A stretch of 64,000 nucleotides of DNA from Microbacterium sp. MYb66 (GTDB lineage Bacteria > Actinomycetota > Actinomycetes > Actinomycetales > Microbacteriaceae). How positions within the stretch are numbered: the first letter of the stretch is position 1; each line of letters opens with the position of its first letter. Location of the stretch: the NCBI RefSeq assembly GCF_002979435.1, contig NZ_PCOV01000002.1, positions 62,001 through 126,000 on the forward strand. Direction: 5' to 3'. The position numbers and the translations under genes are program-made. Below the pieces are notes generated by a model. It saw only the letters and a list, made by a program, of their open reading frames with translations. It did no database searches and was not told the DNA's origin. Shown one piece after another: positions 47,068-55,575 of the stretch.

Positions 47068-47868
47068 ATGTCGTCGCGCGCTGAGCGCAATCTCCTCATA
47101 GAGAGCAACCTCCCTCTGGTCGGATACCTCGCCGCCGAGACCCATTCCCGCGCCACTCACATCCCCCGTGACGAGCTCGCGGCCGTCGGTGCGCTCGCGC
47201 TCGTGACCGCCGCCGAGGCGTTCGATCCTGCACTGGGCGTCCCCTTCGGCGCGTACGCGCGCCGCCGCATCCTCGGCGCCTTCGCCGACGAGATGCGCTC
47301 GATGGACTGGGCGTCCCGCGGCATCCGCAAGCGCATCAAGGAGACGGTCGCCGTCCGCGACACCCTCACCGCCGCGCTCGGCAGAACCGCGACGGCCGCC
47401 GAGGTCGCCACGGCGATGGGCGTCGCGAAGGCGATCGTCGTCGAAGCGCTCGGCGACGCCGCGCGCAGCGTGACCACGATCGACGACCCCTCCGCCCGCG
47501 ACGTGGCCGCCGAGATCCCGCTTCCCGAGGAATCGGCACTCGTCGGCGAACGGCGCGAGGTGCTCGAGCGGGCCGTCGCCGCCCTCCCGGAGCGCATGCG
47601 CCGGATCGTGCAGGCGGTGTACTTCGACGAGCGACCGGTCAAGGAGATCGCCGAGGAGCTGGGCGTGACGCACTCCGCGGTCTCGCAGCAGCGCTCCGAG
47701 GCGATCAGGCTCCTGCGCGATGCGCTGGACCGATACTTCGCCGAGGGACAGGCCCCTGCCACCACGACACGGGTCTCCGCCGGAGCACGCGACGCGTACT
47801 TCTCGCGGATCGCCGATGCGGCAGGGTCCCGGATCGCGGACATCTTCCGCGAATCCGCCCCCGCCTGA
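47068..47868 (+). CDS. fliA: Flagellar sigma factor (FliA/WhiG type)
   Basis: This is a 266-residue sigma factor with region 2 (LVGYLAAETHS... DELAAVGALALVTAAEAFDP), the RRRILGAFADEMRSMDW segment characteristic of FliA/WhiG, region 3, and region 4 (YFDERPVKEIAEELGVTHSAVSQQRSEAI). It should direct RNA polymerase to the sigma-28-type promoters found in this cluster. ATG 47068 is preceded by GAGGTGG; the frame is open for 20 more codons upstream without similarity. FlgM was not seen. Confidence 0.92.
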   Translation: MSSRAERNLLIESNLPLVGYLAAETHSRATHIPRDELAAVGALALVTAAEAFDPALGVPFGAYARRRILGAFADEMRSMDWASRGIRKRIKETVAVRDTLTAALGRTATAAEVATAMGVAKAIVVEALGDAARSVTTIDDPSARDVAAEIPLPEESALVGERREVLERAVAALPERMRRIVQAVYFDERPVKEIAEELGVTHSAVSQQRSEAIRLLRDALDRYFAEGQAPATTTRVSAGARDAYFSRIADAAGSRIADIFRESAPA

Positions 47869-47882
47869 CCCGCGCGCTCGAC

Positions 47883-47909
47883 TAACGGACGCGCGCCCTC
47901 CGCCGATAG
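47883..47909 (+). promoter_or_regulatory. Sigma-28-type promoter of the flagellin gene
   Basis: TAAC-N15-GCCGATAG, 59 bp before the flagellin ATG, with the same boxes and spacing as the sites at 46923-46949 and 51220-51246. Confidence 0.88.
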
Positions 47910-47968
47910 GTGTGTGCGGGAGACCACGGATGGTCCCCCGGTACGAACAAATCACGGAGGAGACCCTC

Positions 47969-48799
47969 ATGGGTATGCAGATCAACACCAATGTGTCGGC
48001 GCTCAACGCCTACCGCAACCTGTCCAGCACGCAGAACGACCTGTCGAAGTCGCTCGAGAAGCTCTCGAGCGGTCTGCGCATCAACCGCGCGGCGGACGAC
48101 GCTGCAGGCCTCGCGATCTCCGAGGGCCTGCGCTCGCAGGTCAACGGCCTGAACGTCGCGGCCCGCAACGCCCAGGACGGCATCTCGGTCATCCAGACTG
48201 CAGAAGGCGCCCTGACCGAGGTCCACTCGATCCTGCAGCGCGTTCGCGACCTGACCGCTCAGGGTGCGAACGACTCGAACAACGCGAAGTCGCGCGACGC
48301 GATCCAGAAGGAGATCAACACCCTCGGTGATGAGCTCACCCGGATCGCCGAGAGCACGAACTTCAACGGCATCAAGCTGCTCTCGGGCGGCACGACGCTG
48401 ACGTTCCAGGTCGGCGCGGGCGCCGTCGCCGCCGAGGACCAGATCTCGGTGGCCCTGACCAACTTCGCCGACCTCGGCGCGGACATCAAGGGCTACGCGG
48501 CGACGATGACGACGGCGGCGACGTACGGCGCCGCACTCGCCGATCTCGACACCGAGATCCAGGCGGTCTCGACCGCACGCGCCGGCTACGGTGCACTGCA
48601 GAACCGGTTCGAGTCGACCATCAACAGCCTCAACGTGTCGGCGGAGAACCTCGCCGCCGCCGAGAGCCGCATCCGCGACACCGACATGGCGTCCGAGATG
48701 GTCAAGTTCACCTCGGCGAACATCCTGTCGCAGGCGGGCACGGCCATGCTGGCCCAGGCCAACCAGGCCAACCAGGGCGTGCTCCAGCTGCTGCGCTGA
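47969..48799 (+). CDS. fliC: Flagellin
   Basis: This 276-residue protein has the N-terminal D0/D1 signature (MQINTNVSALNAYRNL, SGLRINRAADDAAGLAI) and the C-terminal match (AAESRIRDTDMASEMVKFT, QANQGVLQLLR). It is short: the central surface domains are nearly absent, leaving only a small D1 insert. GGAGGAG stands 6 bp before the ATG at 47969; a second Met two codons on is possible. It has its own promoter and terminator, allowing high expression. Confidence 0.97.
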   Translation: MGMQINTNVSALNAYRNLSSTQNDLSKSLEKLSSGLRINRAADDAAGLAISEGLRSQVNGLNVAARNAQDGISVIQTAEGALTEVHSILQRVRDLTAQGANDSNNAKSRDAIQKEINTLGDELTRIAESTNFNGIKLLSGGTTLTFQVGAGAVAAEDQISVALTNFADLGADIKGYAATMTTAATYGAALADLDTEIQAVSTARAGYGALQNRFESTINSLNVSAENLAAAESRIRDTDMASEMVKFTSANILSQAGTAMLAQANQANQGVLQLLR

Positions 48800-48810
48800 A
48801 CCACGCCGTA

Positions 48811-48850
48811 GGAGGTCCGGGTGGCGGCGTCCACCGCCACCCGGGCCTCC
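48811..48850 (+). terminator. Terminator after flagellin
   Basis: A 17-bp stem with a single G-U pair (GGAGGTCCGGGTGGCGG / CCGCCACCCGGGCCTCC) and a 6-nt loop follows the flagellin stop by 11 bp. fliD is probably expressed by partial read-through or its own promoter. Confidence 0.78.
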
Positions 48851-48881
48851 TCCGCACTGCACCTGAATCGGAAAGGCGCGC

Positions 48882-50264
48882 ATGTCCCTCTCACTCGACG
48901 GTCTCGTCTCCGGCCTGAAGACCACGGAGGTCATCAAGGCCCTGATGGACGTGCACGCCATCCCGCGCTCGCTGCTCAAGGCGAAGATGGATGACAAGAA
49001 CGGCATCGTCACCCAGCTGCAGACGCTGAACACCGCGATCCAGAATCTCGCCACGGCCGCCGAGAAGGCCGCGTCGCGCGACGGACTGGCCCGATTCACG
49101 ACATCGTCGTCGTCGACCTCGGTCACCGTCGCCACTCGCGCCGGCGCCGCTCCCGTCTCGGCGGAGATCGTCGTAGACGCGGTCGCGAAGAACCACACCA
49201 TCGTCTCGGCAGCCTCGAACGGGTGGCCCGTCGATCCGCCGGTGATCACCCTTGAGAACGCCAAGGGCGAGCGTCTGCAGATCGAGGCCGACGGCGTCTC
49301 GATGCAAGACGTCGCCCAGGCCATCAACGAAGCGGGCTTCGGAGTCGTCGCCTCCGCTGTGCCCGCGGGCCGCGATGCCGACGGCAACCCCCTGCACCGC
49401 CTGCAGCTGCGCGCGGCCGACTCCGGCGAAGGCGGTCAGTTCCGCGCCCATCGCGGCGATGTCGCCGCGGTCGAGGCCGGCACCGCGTCCGACCTCGCGA
49501 CCGAAGCGGGAGCGGCCGTCATCGCGGTGGGCGCCGACGCACGGCTGCGACTGTGGGCGGGCACCAGTGCCGAACAGGTGCTGACCTCGTCGAACAACAC
49601 CTTCACCGACCTGTTCGACGGTGTCGACGTGACGGTGTCCGGGGTATCCGCCGACCCCGTCACGGTCGGTGTGACCATCGACACCGAGGCCCGCACGAAG
49701 GCCTCCGCCGACTTCATCGCCGCGGTCAAGGACATCCTCACACGCATCGACAACGGATCGAAGGCCACCGTCGCCGCGAACCCGGGCGACAAGACGACCC
49801 TGGGCGTGTTCACCGGCGACAGCACCGTCCGCTCGCTGCGGACGGCGATCGCCGACGCCATCCAGTATCCGGTGGACGGCGTCTCCCCCTCCTCCATCGG
49901 CATCTCCACCGACATGTACGGTGTGCTGACCTTCGACGAGGAGAAGTTCGCCGAAGCCCTCGCGAAAGACCCGGATGCGGTCGCCGGACTGTTCTCCGAC
50001 GTCGCCGCGCGCGTGCAGGACACCGCGAAGGTCTACTCCGACAAGTACGAAGGCCTGCTCACCTCCCGAATCACCGGCCAGGAGAGCGAGGTCAAGAGCC
50101 TCGGCGAGCAGATGGAGCGCTGGGACGTGCGCCTCGCCCAGCGGAAGGCGACGCTCGAGCGCACCTACGCCCGCCTCGAGGTGATGCTGTCGCAGCTGCA
50201 GTCGCAGTCGACCTACCTGTCGTCGCAGATCGCCGCCCTTCCGACCTCGAGCTCGGGGAAGTGA
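48882..50264 (+). CDS. fliD: Flagellar filament cap protein FliD
   Basis: This is a 460-residue protein with the N-terminal LDGLVSGLKTTEVIKALMDVHAIP, the SGEGGQFRAHR-like region of the middle domain and the C-terminal coiled coil (LGEQMERWDVRLAQRKATLERTYARLEVMLSQLQSQ typed as FliD_C). FliD caps the filament tip and guides flagellin folding. It is 2 bp upstream of fliS. Confidence 0.93.
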   Translation: MSLSLDGLVSGLKTTEVIKALMDVHAIPRSLLKAKMDDKNGIVTQLQTLNTAIQNLATAAEKAASRDGLARFTTSSSSTSVTVATRAGAAPVSAEIVVDAVAKNHTIVSAASNGWPVDPPVITLENAKGERLQIEADGVSMQDVAQAINEAGFGVVASAVPAGRDADGNPLHRLQLRAADSGEGGQFRAHRGDVAAVEAGTASDLATEAGAAVIAVGADARLRLWAGTSAEQVLTSSNNTFTDLFDGVDVTVSGVSADPVTVGVTIDTEARTKASADFIAAVKDILTRIDNGSKATVAANPGDKTTLGVFTGDSTVRSLRTAIADAIQYPVDGVSPSSIGISTDMYGVLTFDEEKFAEALAKDPDAVAGLFSDVAARVQDTAKVYSDKYEGLLTSRITGQESEVKSLGEQMERWDVRLAQRKATLERTYARLEVMLSQLQSQSTYLSSQIAALPTSSSGK

Positions 50265-50266
50265 GC

Positions 50267-50653
50267 ATGAACGCCGCCCTGCGTGCGCAGCAGCGCTACC
50301 GTGACGATGCCGTCCTCTCGGCACCACCCGAGCGTCTCGTGACGCTGCTGTACGACCGGCTGCTGCTCGACATCGAGCGCGGCGAGGCCGCCCAGCGGGC
50401 CGAGGACTGGACCGAGGCGAACGCCCAGCTCCAGCACGCGCAGGCCATCGTGTCGGAGCTGACCTCGTCGTTGACCGACGACTGGAACGGCAGCGCCGAC
50501 CTGCGCTCGCTGTACGTGTTCCTGTCGCAGACCCTCATCGGCGCGAACATCGGCCGCGACCCCGAGCGCACACGCGCCTGCCACGGGATCGTCGCCCCGC
50601 TGCGGGAAGCCTGGCACGAAGCCGCGCGGACCGTCGCGGAGACGCGTTCGTGA
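50267..50653 (+). CDS. fliS: Flagellar export chaperone FliS
   Basis: This is a 128-residue helical protein with ERLVTLLYDRLLLDIERGEAA, close to the FliS signature, and LYVFLSQTLIGANIGRDP. It binds the flagellin C-terminus and prevents early polymerisation. It starts 2 bp after fliD and overlaps the next gene by 4 bp. Confidence 0.92.
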   Translation: MNAALRAQQRYRDDAVLSAPPERLVTLLYDRLLLDIERGEAAQRAEDWTEANAQLQHAQAIVSELTSSLTDDWNGSADLRSLYVFLSQTLIGANIGRDPERTRACHGIVAPLREAWHEAARTVAETRS

Positions 50654-50973
50654 GCGCAGACGACGTGACCGCAGACGATGTGACAGCGGAGTGGACCGAC
50701 CTGCTGGATCGCCTCGAGCTCGACGCCGACCGGATCCTCGCGGCCGCCCCCGGAACCGCGGACACGGCCGTCATCGAAGCGTGGACACCACCCACCACTC
50801 CCCTGCCCCCGGCGCTCATCGACCGGGCCCGCCACGTGATCGAACGTCAGCGCCTCGCGATGGAGCGCGCCCGCACGGATCTCGACGGCCTCCGACAGCA
50901 CCTCAGCGTGGTGGATCGGATCCCGGGGACCCGGCGCCCCGATGCTCCCGCATTCCTGGACGTGGACGGCTGA
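50650..50973 (+). CDS. Small flagellar-cluster protein in the FliT position
   Basis: This is a 107-residue protein starting at a GTG that overlaps the fliS stop. It is predicted mainly helical, with a long segment ALIDRARHVIERQRLAMERARTDLDGL. Its place directly after fliD-fliS is where fliT, the FliD chaperone, often lies, but I see no firm sequence match. It ends in the first copy of a 17-bp direct repeat. Confidence 0.7.
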   Translation: MSADDVTADDVTAEWTDLLDRLELDADRILAAAPGTADTAVIEAWTPPTTPLPPALIDRARHVIERQRLAMERARTDLDGLRQHLSVVDRIPGTRRPDAPAFLDVDG

Positions 50974-50981
50974 GACCGCTC
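50965..50981 (+). repeat. 17-bp direct repeat, copy 1
   Basis: GACGGCTGAGACCGCTC includes the stop codon of the fliT-position gene. The same 17 bases recur at 51201-51217. Confidence 0.85.
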
Positions 50982-51200
50982 GGCCGGCGTGGCCTCGGCG
51001 TCCCACGAGACGATCCGTGACCACCTATCGTCGTCTGGAGTCGCGTGATCTGCGCCGCGTGTTCACGAGACTGGCGATCAATCCAGTGAGCAACAGAAGG
51101 CCCGAAACGAGCCAGAGGATTGCCGCAATATTGCTGAGGGGAGAGACCTGTCTCAAGAGCATCGGGCCGATCAGATATCGCCGCTGTGCTACCTGCGGTC
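50982..51200. other. 219-bp segment between direct repeats, no supported gene
   Basis: This is the main part of the only gap over 300 bp (50974-51318). It is visibly lower in GC than its neighbours. The minus strand holds a possible 45-residue frame (51162 to 51025) with one hydrophobic helix (NIAAILWLVSGLLLLTGLIA) and an Arg-rich end, but no ribosome binding site, so I do not call it a gene. The bounding direct repeats suggest an insertion or a diverged duplication. Confidence 0.5.
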
Positions 51201-51217
51201 GACGGCTGAGACCGCTC
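51201..51217 (+). repeat. 17-bp direct repeat, copy 2
   Basis: GACGGCTGAGACCGCTC, identical to 50965-50981; it lies 2 bp before the TAAC box of the flgB promoter. Confidence 0.85.
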
Positions 51218-51219
51218 CC

Positions 51220-51246
51220 TAACGCGGTGCGCGACCCTGCCGATAG
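51220..51246 (+). promoter_or_regulatory. Sigma-28-type promoter of the flgB-to-flgE operon
   Basis: TAAC-N15-GCCGATAG, 72 bp before the flgB start, identical in both boxes and spacing to the sites at 46923 and 47883. It probably drives the whole basal-body and hook operon. Confidence 0.85.
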
Positions 51247-51318
51247 AGCAGGGAGAGCACGGATGGCTCGCAAGACTCGGCCAGGGATCGGCCACACCAC
51301 CACACACGGGGAGCGGTC

Positions 51319-51660
51319 GTGTTCGATTCTGTGACCATCAACGCGCTGACGAGTGCGCTCGACGGCCTCGCGCTGCGCCAGCGTGCGATCTCCGACAACA
51401 TCGCCAACATCAACACCCCGAACTATCACGCCAAGCGCGTGCAGTTCGAGGAGGCGCTCGCCCGCTCGATCGATGCGGGCGACGGGCGGGTCGGCGCGAC
51501 CGTCGGCACCTCCCTCGAGCCGACGCGCCTGAACGGCAACAACGTCAACCTCGACACCGAGACCCTGTCCAGCATCGACACGATGCTGCGCTACCAGTTC
51601 GCGACGCAGGCCGTGAACGGCTCGTTCACGTCGATGCGCACCGCGATGAGGACCTCATGA
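51319..51660 (+). CDS. flgB: Flagellar basal-body rod protein FlgB
   Basis: This is a 113-residue rod protein from a GTG start, GGGGAG upstream. It has the rod signature LALRQRAISDNIANINTPNYHAKRV and the C-terminal MLRYQFATQAVNGSFTSMRTAM. It forms the proximal rod. It overlaps flgC by 4 bp. Confidence 0.93.
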   Translation: MFDSVTINALTSALDGLALRQRAISDNIANINTPNYHAKRVQFEEALARSIDAGDGRVGATVGTSLEPTRLNGNNVNLDTETLSSIDTMLRYQFATQAVNGSFTSMRTAMRTS

Positions 51661-52049
51661 CCTTCGACGCGATCGGCATCGCCGGCACCGGCCTGACCGT
51701 GCACCGCAAGTGGCTCGACGCCATCAGCGACAACATCGCCAACATCAACACCGCCACGGCGAGCAACGGTGCGGCCTTCCGTGCCCGCTACATCCTCGCC
51801 CAGACGAGCGACCAGTCGCCCGGGGTGTACGTGGCAGGCACCGTGCAGGGCAGCGCGCAGGGACGGCTCGTCCATCAGCCCGACCACCCGCTCGCGGACG
51901 CGGACGGCTACGTGCGCTATCCGGACATCGACCTCGGCGATCAGATGAGCCAGCTCATCCTCGCCCAGCGCGGGTACCAGGCCAGCGCGGCCATCGTGGA
52001 CCGCGCGCGCAACTCCTACGAATCGGCACTGCAGATCGGACGCGGCTGA
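51657..52049 (+). CDS. flgC: Flagellar basal-body rod protein FlgC
   Basis: This is a 130-residue rod protein with FDAIGIAGTGLTVHRKWLDAISDNIANINT at the start, the FlgC-type DHPLADADGYVRYPDIDL, and the C-terminal rod motif MSQLILAQRGYQASAAIVDRA. Its stop shares one base with the fliE start. Confidence 0.94.
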   Translation: MTFDAIGIAGTGLTVHRKWLDAISDNIANINTATASNGAAFRARYILAQTSDQSPGVYVAGTVQGSAQGRLVHQPDHPLADADGYVRYPDIDLGDQMSQLILAQRGYQASAAIVDRARNSYESALQIGRG

Positions 52050-52354
52050 TGGCCTCACTCCCCGGCATCGAAGCCATCTCCTCGACGTTCACCCTCGCCC
52101 CGCCCGCGACCGCACCCGCGAAGGCGACCGACGACACCGCCTTCGCGAACAGCGTCACCGGCGCTATCGACGAGCTGCGATCGCTGCAGTCCGACTCCGA
52201 TGCGCTCAAGGTGGCCGCCGTCACCGGCGACCTCGACGACATCCACTCGGCGATGATCGCCTCCTCGCGCGCCGCCGTCACCCTCGAACTCGTCGCCGCC
52301 GTGCGCAACAAGGGCGTCGACGCGTTCAACGAGATCATGCGGATGCAAGCCTGA
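52049..52354 (+). CDS. fliE: Flagellar hook-basal body complex protein FliE
   Basis: This is a 101-residue protein. The C-terminal half DLDDIHSAMIASSRAAVTLELVAAVRNKGVDAFNEIMRMQ is the FliE signature. It joins the MS ring to the rod. The ATG at 52049 and the stop at 52354 each share a base with the flanking genes. Confidence 0.92.
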   Translation: MASLPGIEAISSTFTLAPPATAPAKATDDTAFANSVTGAIDELRSLQSDSDALKVAAVTGDLDDIHSAMIASSRAAVTLELVAAVRNKGVDAFNEIMRMQA

Positions 52355-53979
52355 TGCCCCAAGCCGTCACGAACGTGTTCCAGCGGATCGGACGCGTGAT
52401 CGCGGGCTTCTCGCTCGCGCAGCGCACGATCGCGATCATCGGGGTCGCCGTGCTCGCGCTCGGCATCGTCGCGCTGTCCAGCTGGCTGAGCCGCCCGACA
52501 TACACACCCCTGTTCTCCGGGATGAGCGCCTCCGACGCGAATGCCGTCGTCGAGCAGCTGCGATCCTCGTCCGTCCCCTACGAGCTCGCCGACGGCGGGG
52601 CCACCGTGCTGGTCCCGGAGAAGGACGTCTACGATCAGCGGCTCGCCGCAGCCTCCGCAGGGCTGCCCGGCTCGAGCTCCGGCGGGTACTCGCTGCTCGA
52701 CGACATGGGTGTGACGACCTCGGAGTTCCAGCAGTCCGTCACCTTCAAGCGCGCCATCGAAGGCGAGCTCGCCGCCACGATCTCCTCGATCAAGGGCGTG
52801 ACCGCCGCGTCGGTGCAGCTCGCGATCCCCGAGGAGAGCGTGTTCGTCTCGGAGACCGTCGACCCCACGGCATCCGTGTTCGTGGAGACGTCCGGCAGCT
52901 CGACGCTGTCGCCGAAGCAGGTCGAGGCCATCGTGCATCTCACCTCCGCAGCGGTCAGCGGCATGAAGCCCGAGAACGTCGCTGTGGTGGACCAGAGCGG
53001 TCAGACGCTCTCGGCCGCCGGTGTCGGAACCACGGGCGGCATGGACCAGCAGGCCAGCGACTACGAGGCACGGGTGACGGCGAGCGTGCAGCAGATGCTC
53101 GACACGGTCGTCGGACCGGGGAACGCCACCGTGACCGTCGTCGCCGAGATCGACCACTCCGTCAACGAGCGCGTCGAAGAGACCTACACCCCCGCCGAGG
53201 GCGCTCCCCCGCTCTCCGAGCAGAGCAGGACGGACAGGCAGAACGGCTCGAGCTCGAACGCCGGCGTGCTCGGCCCCGACAACATCGCGGTGCCGTCGGC
53301 CGAGGGGGATGGGACCTCCGAGTCCACGGAGACGTCGAAGACCAACGCGGTCAACAAGAGCACCCAGAGCACCTCGACCCCGGCCGGGACCCTGCTGCGC
53401 CAGTCGGTCTCCGTCGCGGTCGACGCCGGCGCGGGCGGCGACCTCAGCACGGCGCAGCTGAGCGATCTGGTCGAGACCGCCGCCGGGATCGACACCGAGC
53501 GCGGCGACGCCATCACGGTCGAACTCGTCTCGTTCAGCCAGACCAGCTCAGAGGCCGCTCAGGCCGCACTCCAGGCGGCCAAGGACGCCGAGGGCGCCGA
53601 ACGCCAGTCTGTCCTGCTGAACACGCTGATCATCGCCGCCGCCATCGCCATCCCGCTGCTGGCTGGGGTCATCGCCCTCATCATGCGCTCACGGCGGCGG
53701 AACAGCGCTGCCGGCGAGTTCGACCAGCTCTTCGGCGACCGGCCGCCCGCGCTCTCCGCCCTCGACGCCGGTGCGGCGACCACCGCGATCGATCAGGCCC
53801 CCACGACGCCGCTGGCGTTCCTCGAGACCACTCCCGATCCGGAGCCGGAGCCCGACCCCGAGCCCGCGCAGGTCAGCCTCGAGCGCCGCCGCGCCGAGAT
53901 CGACTCCCTGACGCGGCAGGATCCGAAGCGGACGGCAGAACTGCTGCGCACCCTCATCGACGACAGGCAGCACGTATGA
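52354..53979 (+). CDS. fliF: Flagellar MS-ring protein FliF
   Basis: This 541-residue membrane protein has an N-terminal helix (TIAIIGVAVLALGIVALSSWL), ring-building motifs (YTPLFSGMSASDANAVVEQL; KRAIEGELAATISSIKGVTAASVQLAIPE), a C-terminal helix (LLNTLIIAAAIAIPLLAGVIALIM) and the FliG-binding tail ending in DPKRTAELLRTLIDD. It forms the inner-membrane MS ring on which motor and export gate assemble. It overlaps fliG by 4 bp. Confidence 0.95.
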   Translation: MPQAVTNVFQRIGRVIAGFSLAQRTIAIIGVAVLALGIVALSSWLSRPTYTPLFSGMSASDANAVVEQLRSSSVPYELADGGATVLVPEKDVYDQRLAAASAGLPGSSSGGYSLLDDMGVTTSEFQQSVTFKRAIEGELAATISSIKGVTAASVQLAIPEESVFVSETVDPTASVFVETSGSSTLSPKQVEAIVHLTSAAVSGMKPENVAVVDQSGQTLSAAGVGTTGGMDQQASDYEARVTASVQQMLDTVVGPGNATVTVVAEIDHSVNERVEETYTPAEGAPPLSEQSRTDRQNGSSSNAGVLGPDNIAVPSAEGDGTSESTETSKTNAVNKSTQSTSTPAGTLLRQSVSVAVDAGAGGDLSTAQLSDLVETAAGIDTERGDAITVELVSFSQTSSEAAQAALQAAKDAEGAERQSVLLNTLIIAAAIAIPLLAGVIALIMRSRRRNSAAGEFDQLFGDRPPALSALDAGAATTAIDQAPTTPLAFLETTPDPEPEPDPEPAQVSLERRRAEIDSLTRQDPKRTAELLRTLIDDRQHV

Positions 53980-54980
53980 GCGGGCTGACCGACCGGCAGA
54001 CGGCGGCCGTCGTACTGATGAACCTCGAGCGCGCCCAGGCGATCGAGGTGATGAAGCACCTCTCGGAGTCGGAGGCGGAGGCCGTCGCCGCCGAGATCAT
54101 CGAGCTGCAGAACCTGGATGCCGCGACCACCGCCCAGGCGCTCGGACAGTTCCACCGGATCGCGTCCGGGCATCTGCCGCCCGCCCGCGGCGGCCGTGAC
54201 ATCGCCGCGGGTCTGCTGGAGGCGACCTTCGGCGTGGAACGCGCCACCGCCGTGCTCGGCCGAGTCGGGTCGACATCCATGAACTCCTCGTTCGAGTTTC
54301 TCGGCTCCGCCGATCCGGCCCAGCTCGCGACGCTGCTCGACGGCGAGCTCCCGCAGACCGTCGCCCTGGTGCTCGCGCACCTTCCCACCGACCGGGCAGC
54401 GGCCGTGCTTGCCGCACTGCCCGATCCGACGCGCACCGACGTCGCCCACGCGATCGCGACCATGGGGACCGCGTCGCAGGAGGCGATCGCGATCGTCGCC
54501 GACGTGCTCAAGTCCCGCACCGGGACTTTCGCGGCCCGCGACACCCCCGAAGTGCTCGGCGGCGTCGAACCGCTGGTGGAGATCATCGCCCGCTCCGGAG
54601 CCACCGTCGAGAAGGCACTGCTGGCGAGCATCGAAGACCGGGACAGCGCTCTCGCGGAGGACATCCGCTCGCGCATGTTCACCTTCGCCGACATCGTGAA
54701 GCTCGACGACCGCGACACGCAGCGAGTGCTCCGCGGCATGGACATCCGCTCCCTGGCGCTCGCGCTGAAGGGCGCGCATCAGCCGATCGCCGACCTCATC
54801 CGCCGCAACGTATCCGAGCGAAACCGCGAGAACCTCGACGAGGAGGCCCGCACGCTCGGTCCGGTGCGCGTCTCGCAGGTCGAAGAGGCACGAGCCGAGA
54901 TCGTGCGCACCATCCGCGCCTTGGAGGCGGCCGGCGACATCACGGTGCAGCGCGCCGACGAGGACGAGTATGTCTACTGA
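53976..54980 (+). CDS. fliG: Flagellar motor switch protein FliG
   Basis: This is a 334-residue rotor protein with an N-terminal FliF-binding domain (LTDRQTAAVVLMNLERAQAIEVMKHLSESE), a middle domain with EFLGSADPAQLATLLDGELPQTVALVLAHL, and a C-terminal torque domain (FTFADIVKLDDRDTQRVLRGMD). The fliM and fliN genes for its switch partners are not in this window. Confidence 0.95.
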   Translation: MSGLTDRQTAAVVLMNLERAQAIEVMKHLSESEAEAVAAEIIELQNLDAATTAQALGQFHRIASGHLPPARGGRDIAAGLLEATFGVERATAVLGRVGSTSMNSSFEFLGSADPAQLATLLDGELPQTVALVLAHLPTDRAAAVLAALPDPTRTDVAHAIATMGTASQEAIAIVADVLKSRTGTFAARDTPEVLGGVEPLVEIIARSGATVEKALLASIEDRDSALAEDIRSRMFTFADIVKLDDRDTQRVLRGMDIRSLALALKGAHQPIADLIRRNVSERNRENLDEEARTLGPVRVSQVEEARAEIVRTIRALEAAGDITVQRADEDEYVY

Positions 54981-55575
54981 CGCCTTCGCACCGGTGCGGT
55001 TCCCGCGTCTCGACGGACGCGAGATCGGTGCCGAGCATGCGGCTGCGCGGTTGCGCGGCTACGCCGAGGGTCATGCGGAGGGCTTCCGTGCAGGGTCCGC
55101 GGAGGCGGCAGCGGCCCGGCGCACGGCCGAGGCCGAGCAGACCGCCCGGGACGCGGCCGCAGCGCGCGAGATGGAGAGCGCGGTGGCTGCCCTCCGGGCG
55201 GCGGCGCGGTCTCTGGGCGATCGGGAACGCGAGCTGACCGCGGCGGCGCAGGATCAGGTGCTGCGCTGCGCGATCGAGCTCGCGGAGCTGATCATCGCGG
55301 GAGAGCTCACGGATGCCGGGGCGGCGGCGGCCGCAGCCGCACGGCGCGCGATGGTGGGGGCGGACCCCGCCGAGGTCCGCGAGGTGCGTCTGCACCCGGA
55401 CGATCTCCGCATGCTCGAGGGGACGGACGATGCGCTGGCCGCCTTCGCTCTGGTCGCCGACGACACGCTCGACCGCGGCGACGCCGTCGCGATCCTCGAC
55501 CATGGCCGCATCGACGCCCGGATCGGCAGCGCGCTCGAGCGTGCTCGTCGCGCTCTCGCCGAGGTCGGGCCATGA
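54970..55575 (+). CDS. fliH: Flagellar assembly protein FliH
   Basis: This is a 201-residue protein with an Ala/Glu/Arg-rich coiled coil (AHAEGF-type repeats, then EAAAARRTAEAEQTARD) and a C-terminal domain (EVREVRLHPDDLRML; RGDAVAILDHGRIDARIG) like FliH/HrpE. It regulates the FliI ATPase. The start lies 11 bp inside fliG, with a 4-bp overlap into fliI. Confidence 0.87.
   Translation: MSTDAFAPVRFPRLDGREIGAEHAAARLRGYAEGHAEGFRAGSAEAAAARRTAEAEQTARDAAAAREMESAVAALRAAARSLGDRERELTAAAQDQVLRCAIELAELIIAGELTDAGAAAAAAARRAMVGADPAEVREVRLHPDDLRMLEGTDDALAAFALVADDTLDRGDAVAILDHGRIDARIGSALERARRALAEVGP

Noticed and set aside
51025-51162. 45-residue minus-strand frame with one hydrophobic helix
   Set aside because: No ribosome binding site and opposite to the direction of the flagellar cluster; kept only as an observation within the repeat-bounded segment.
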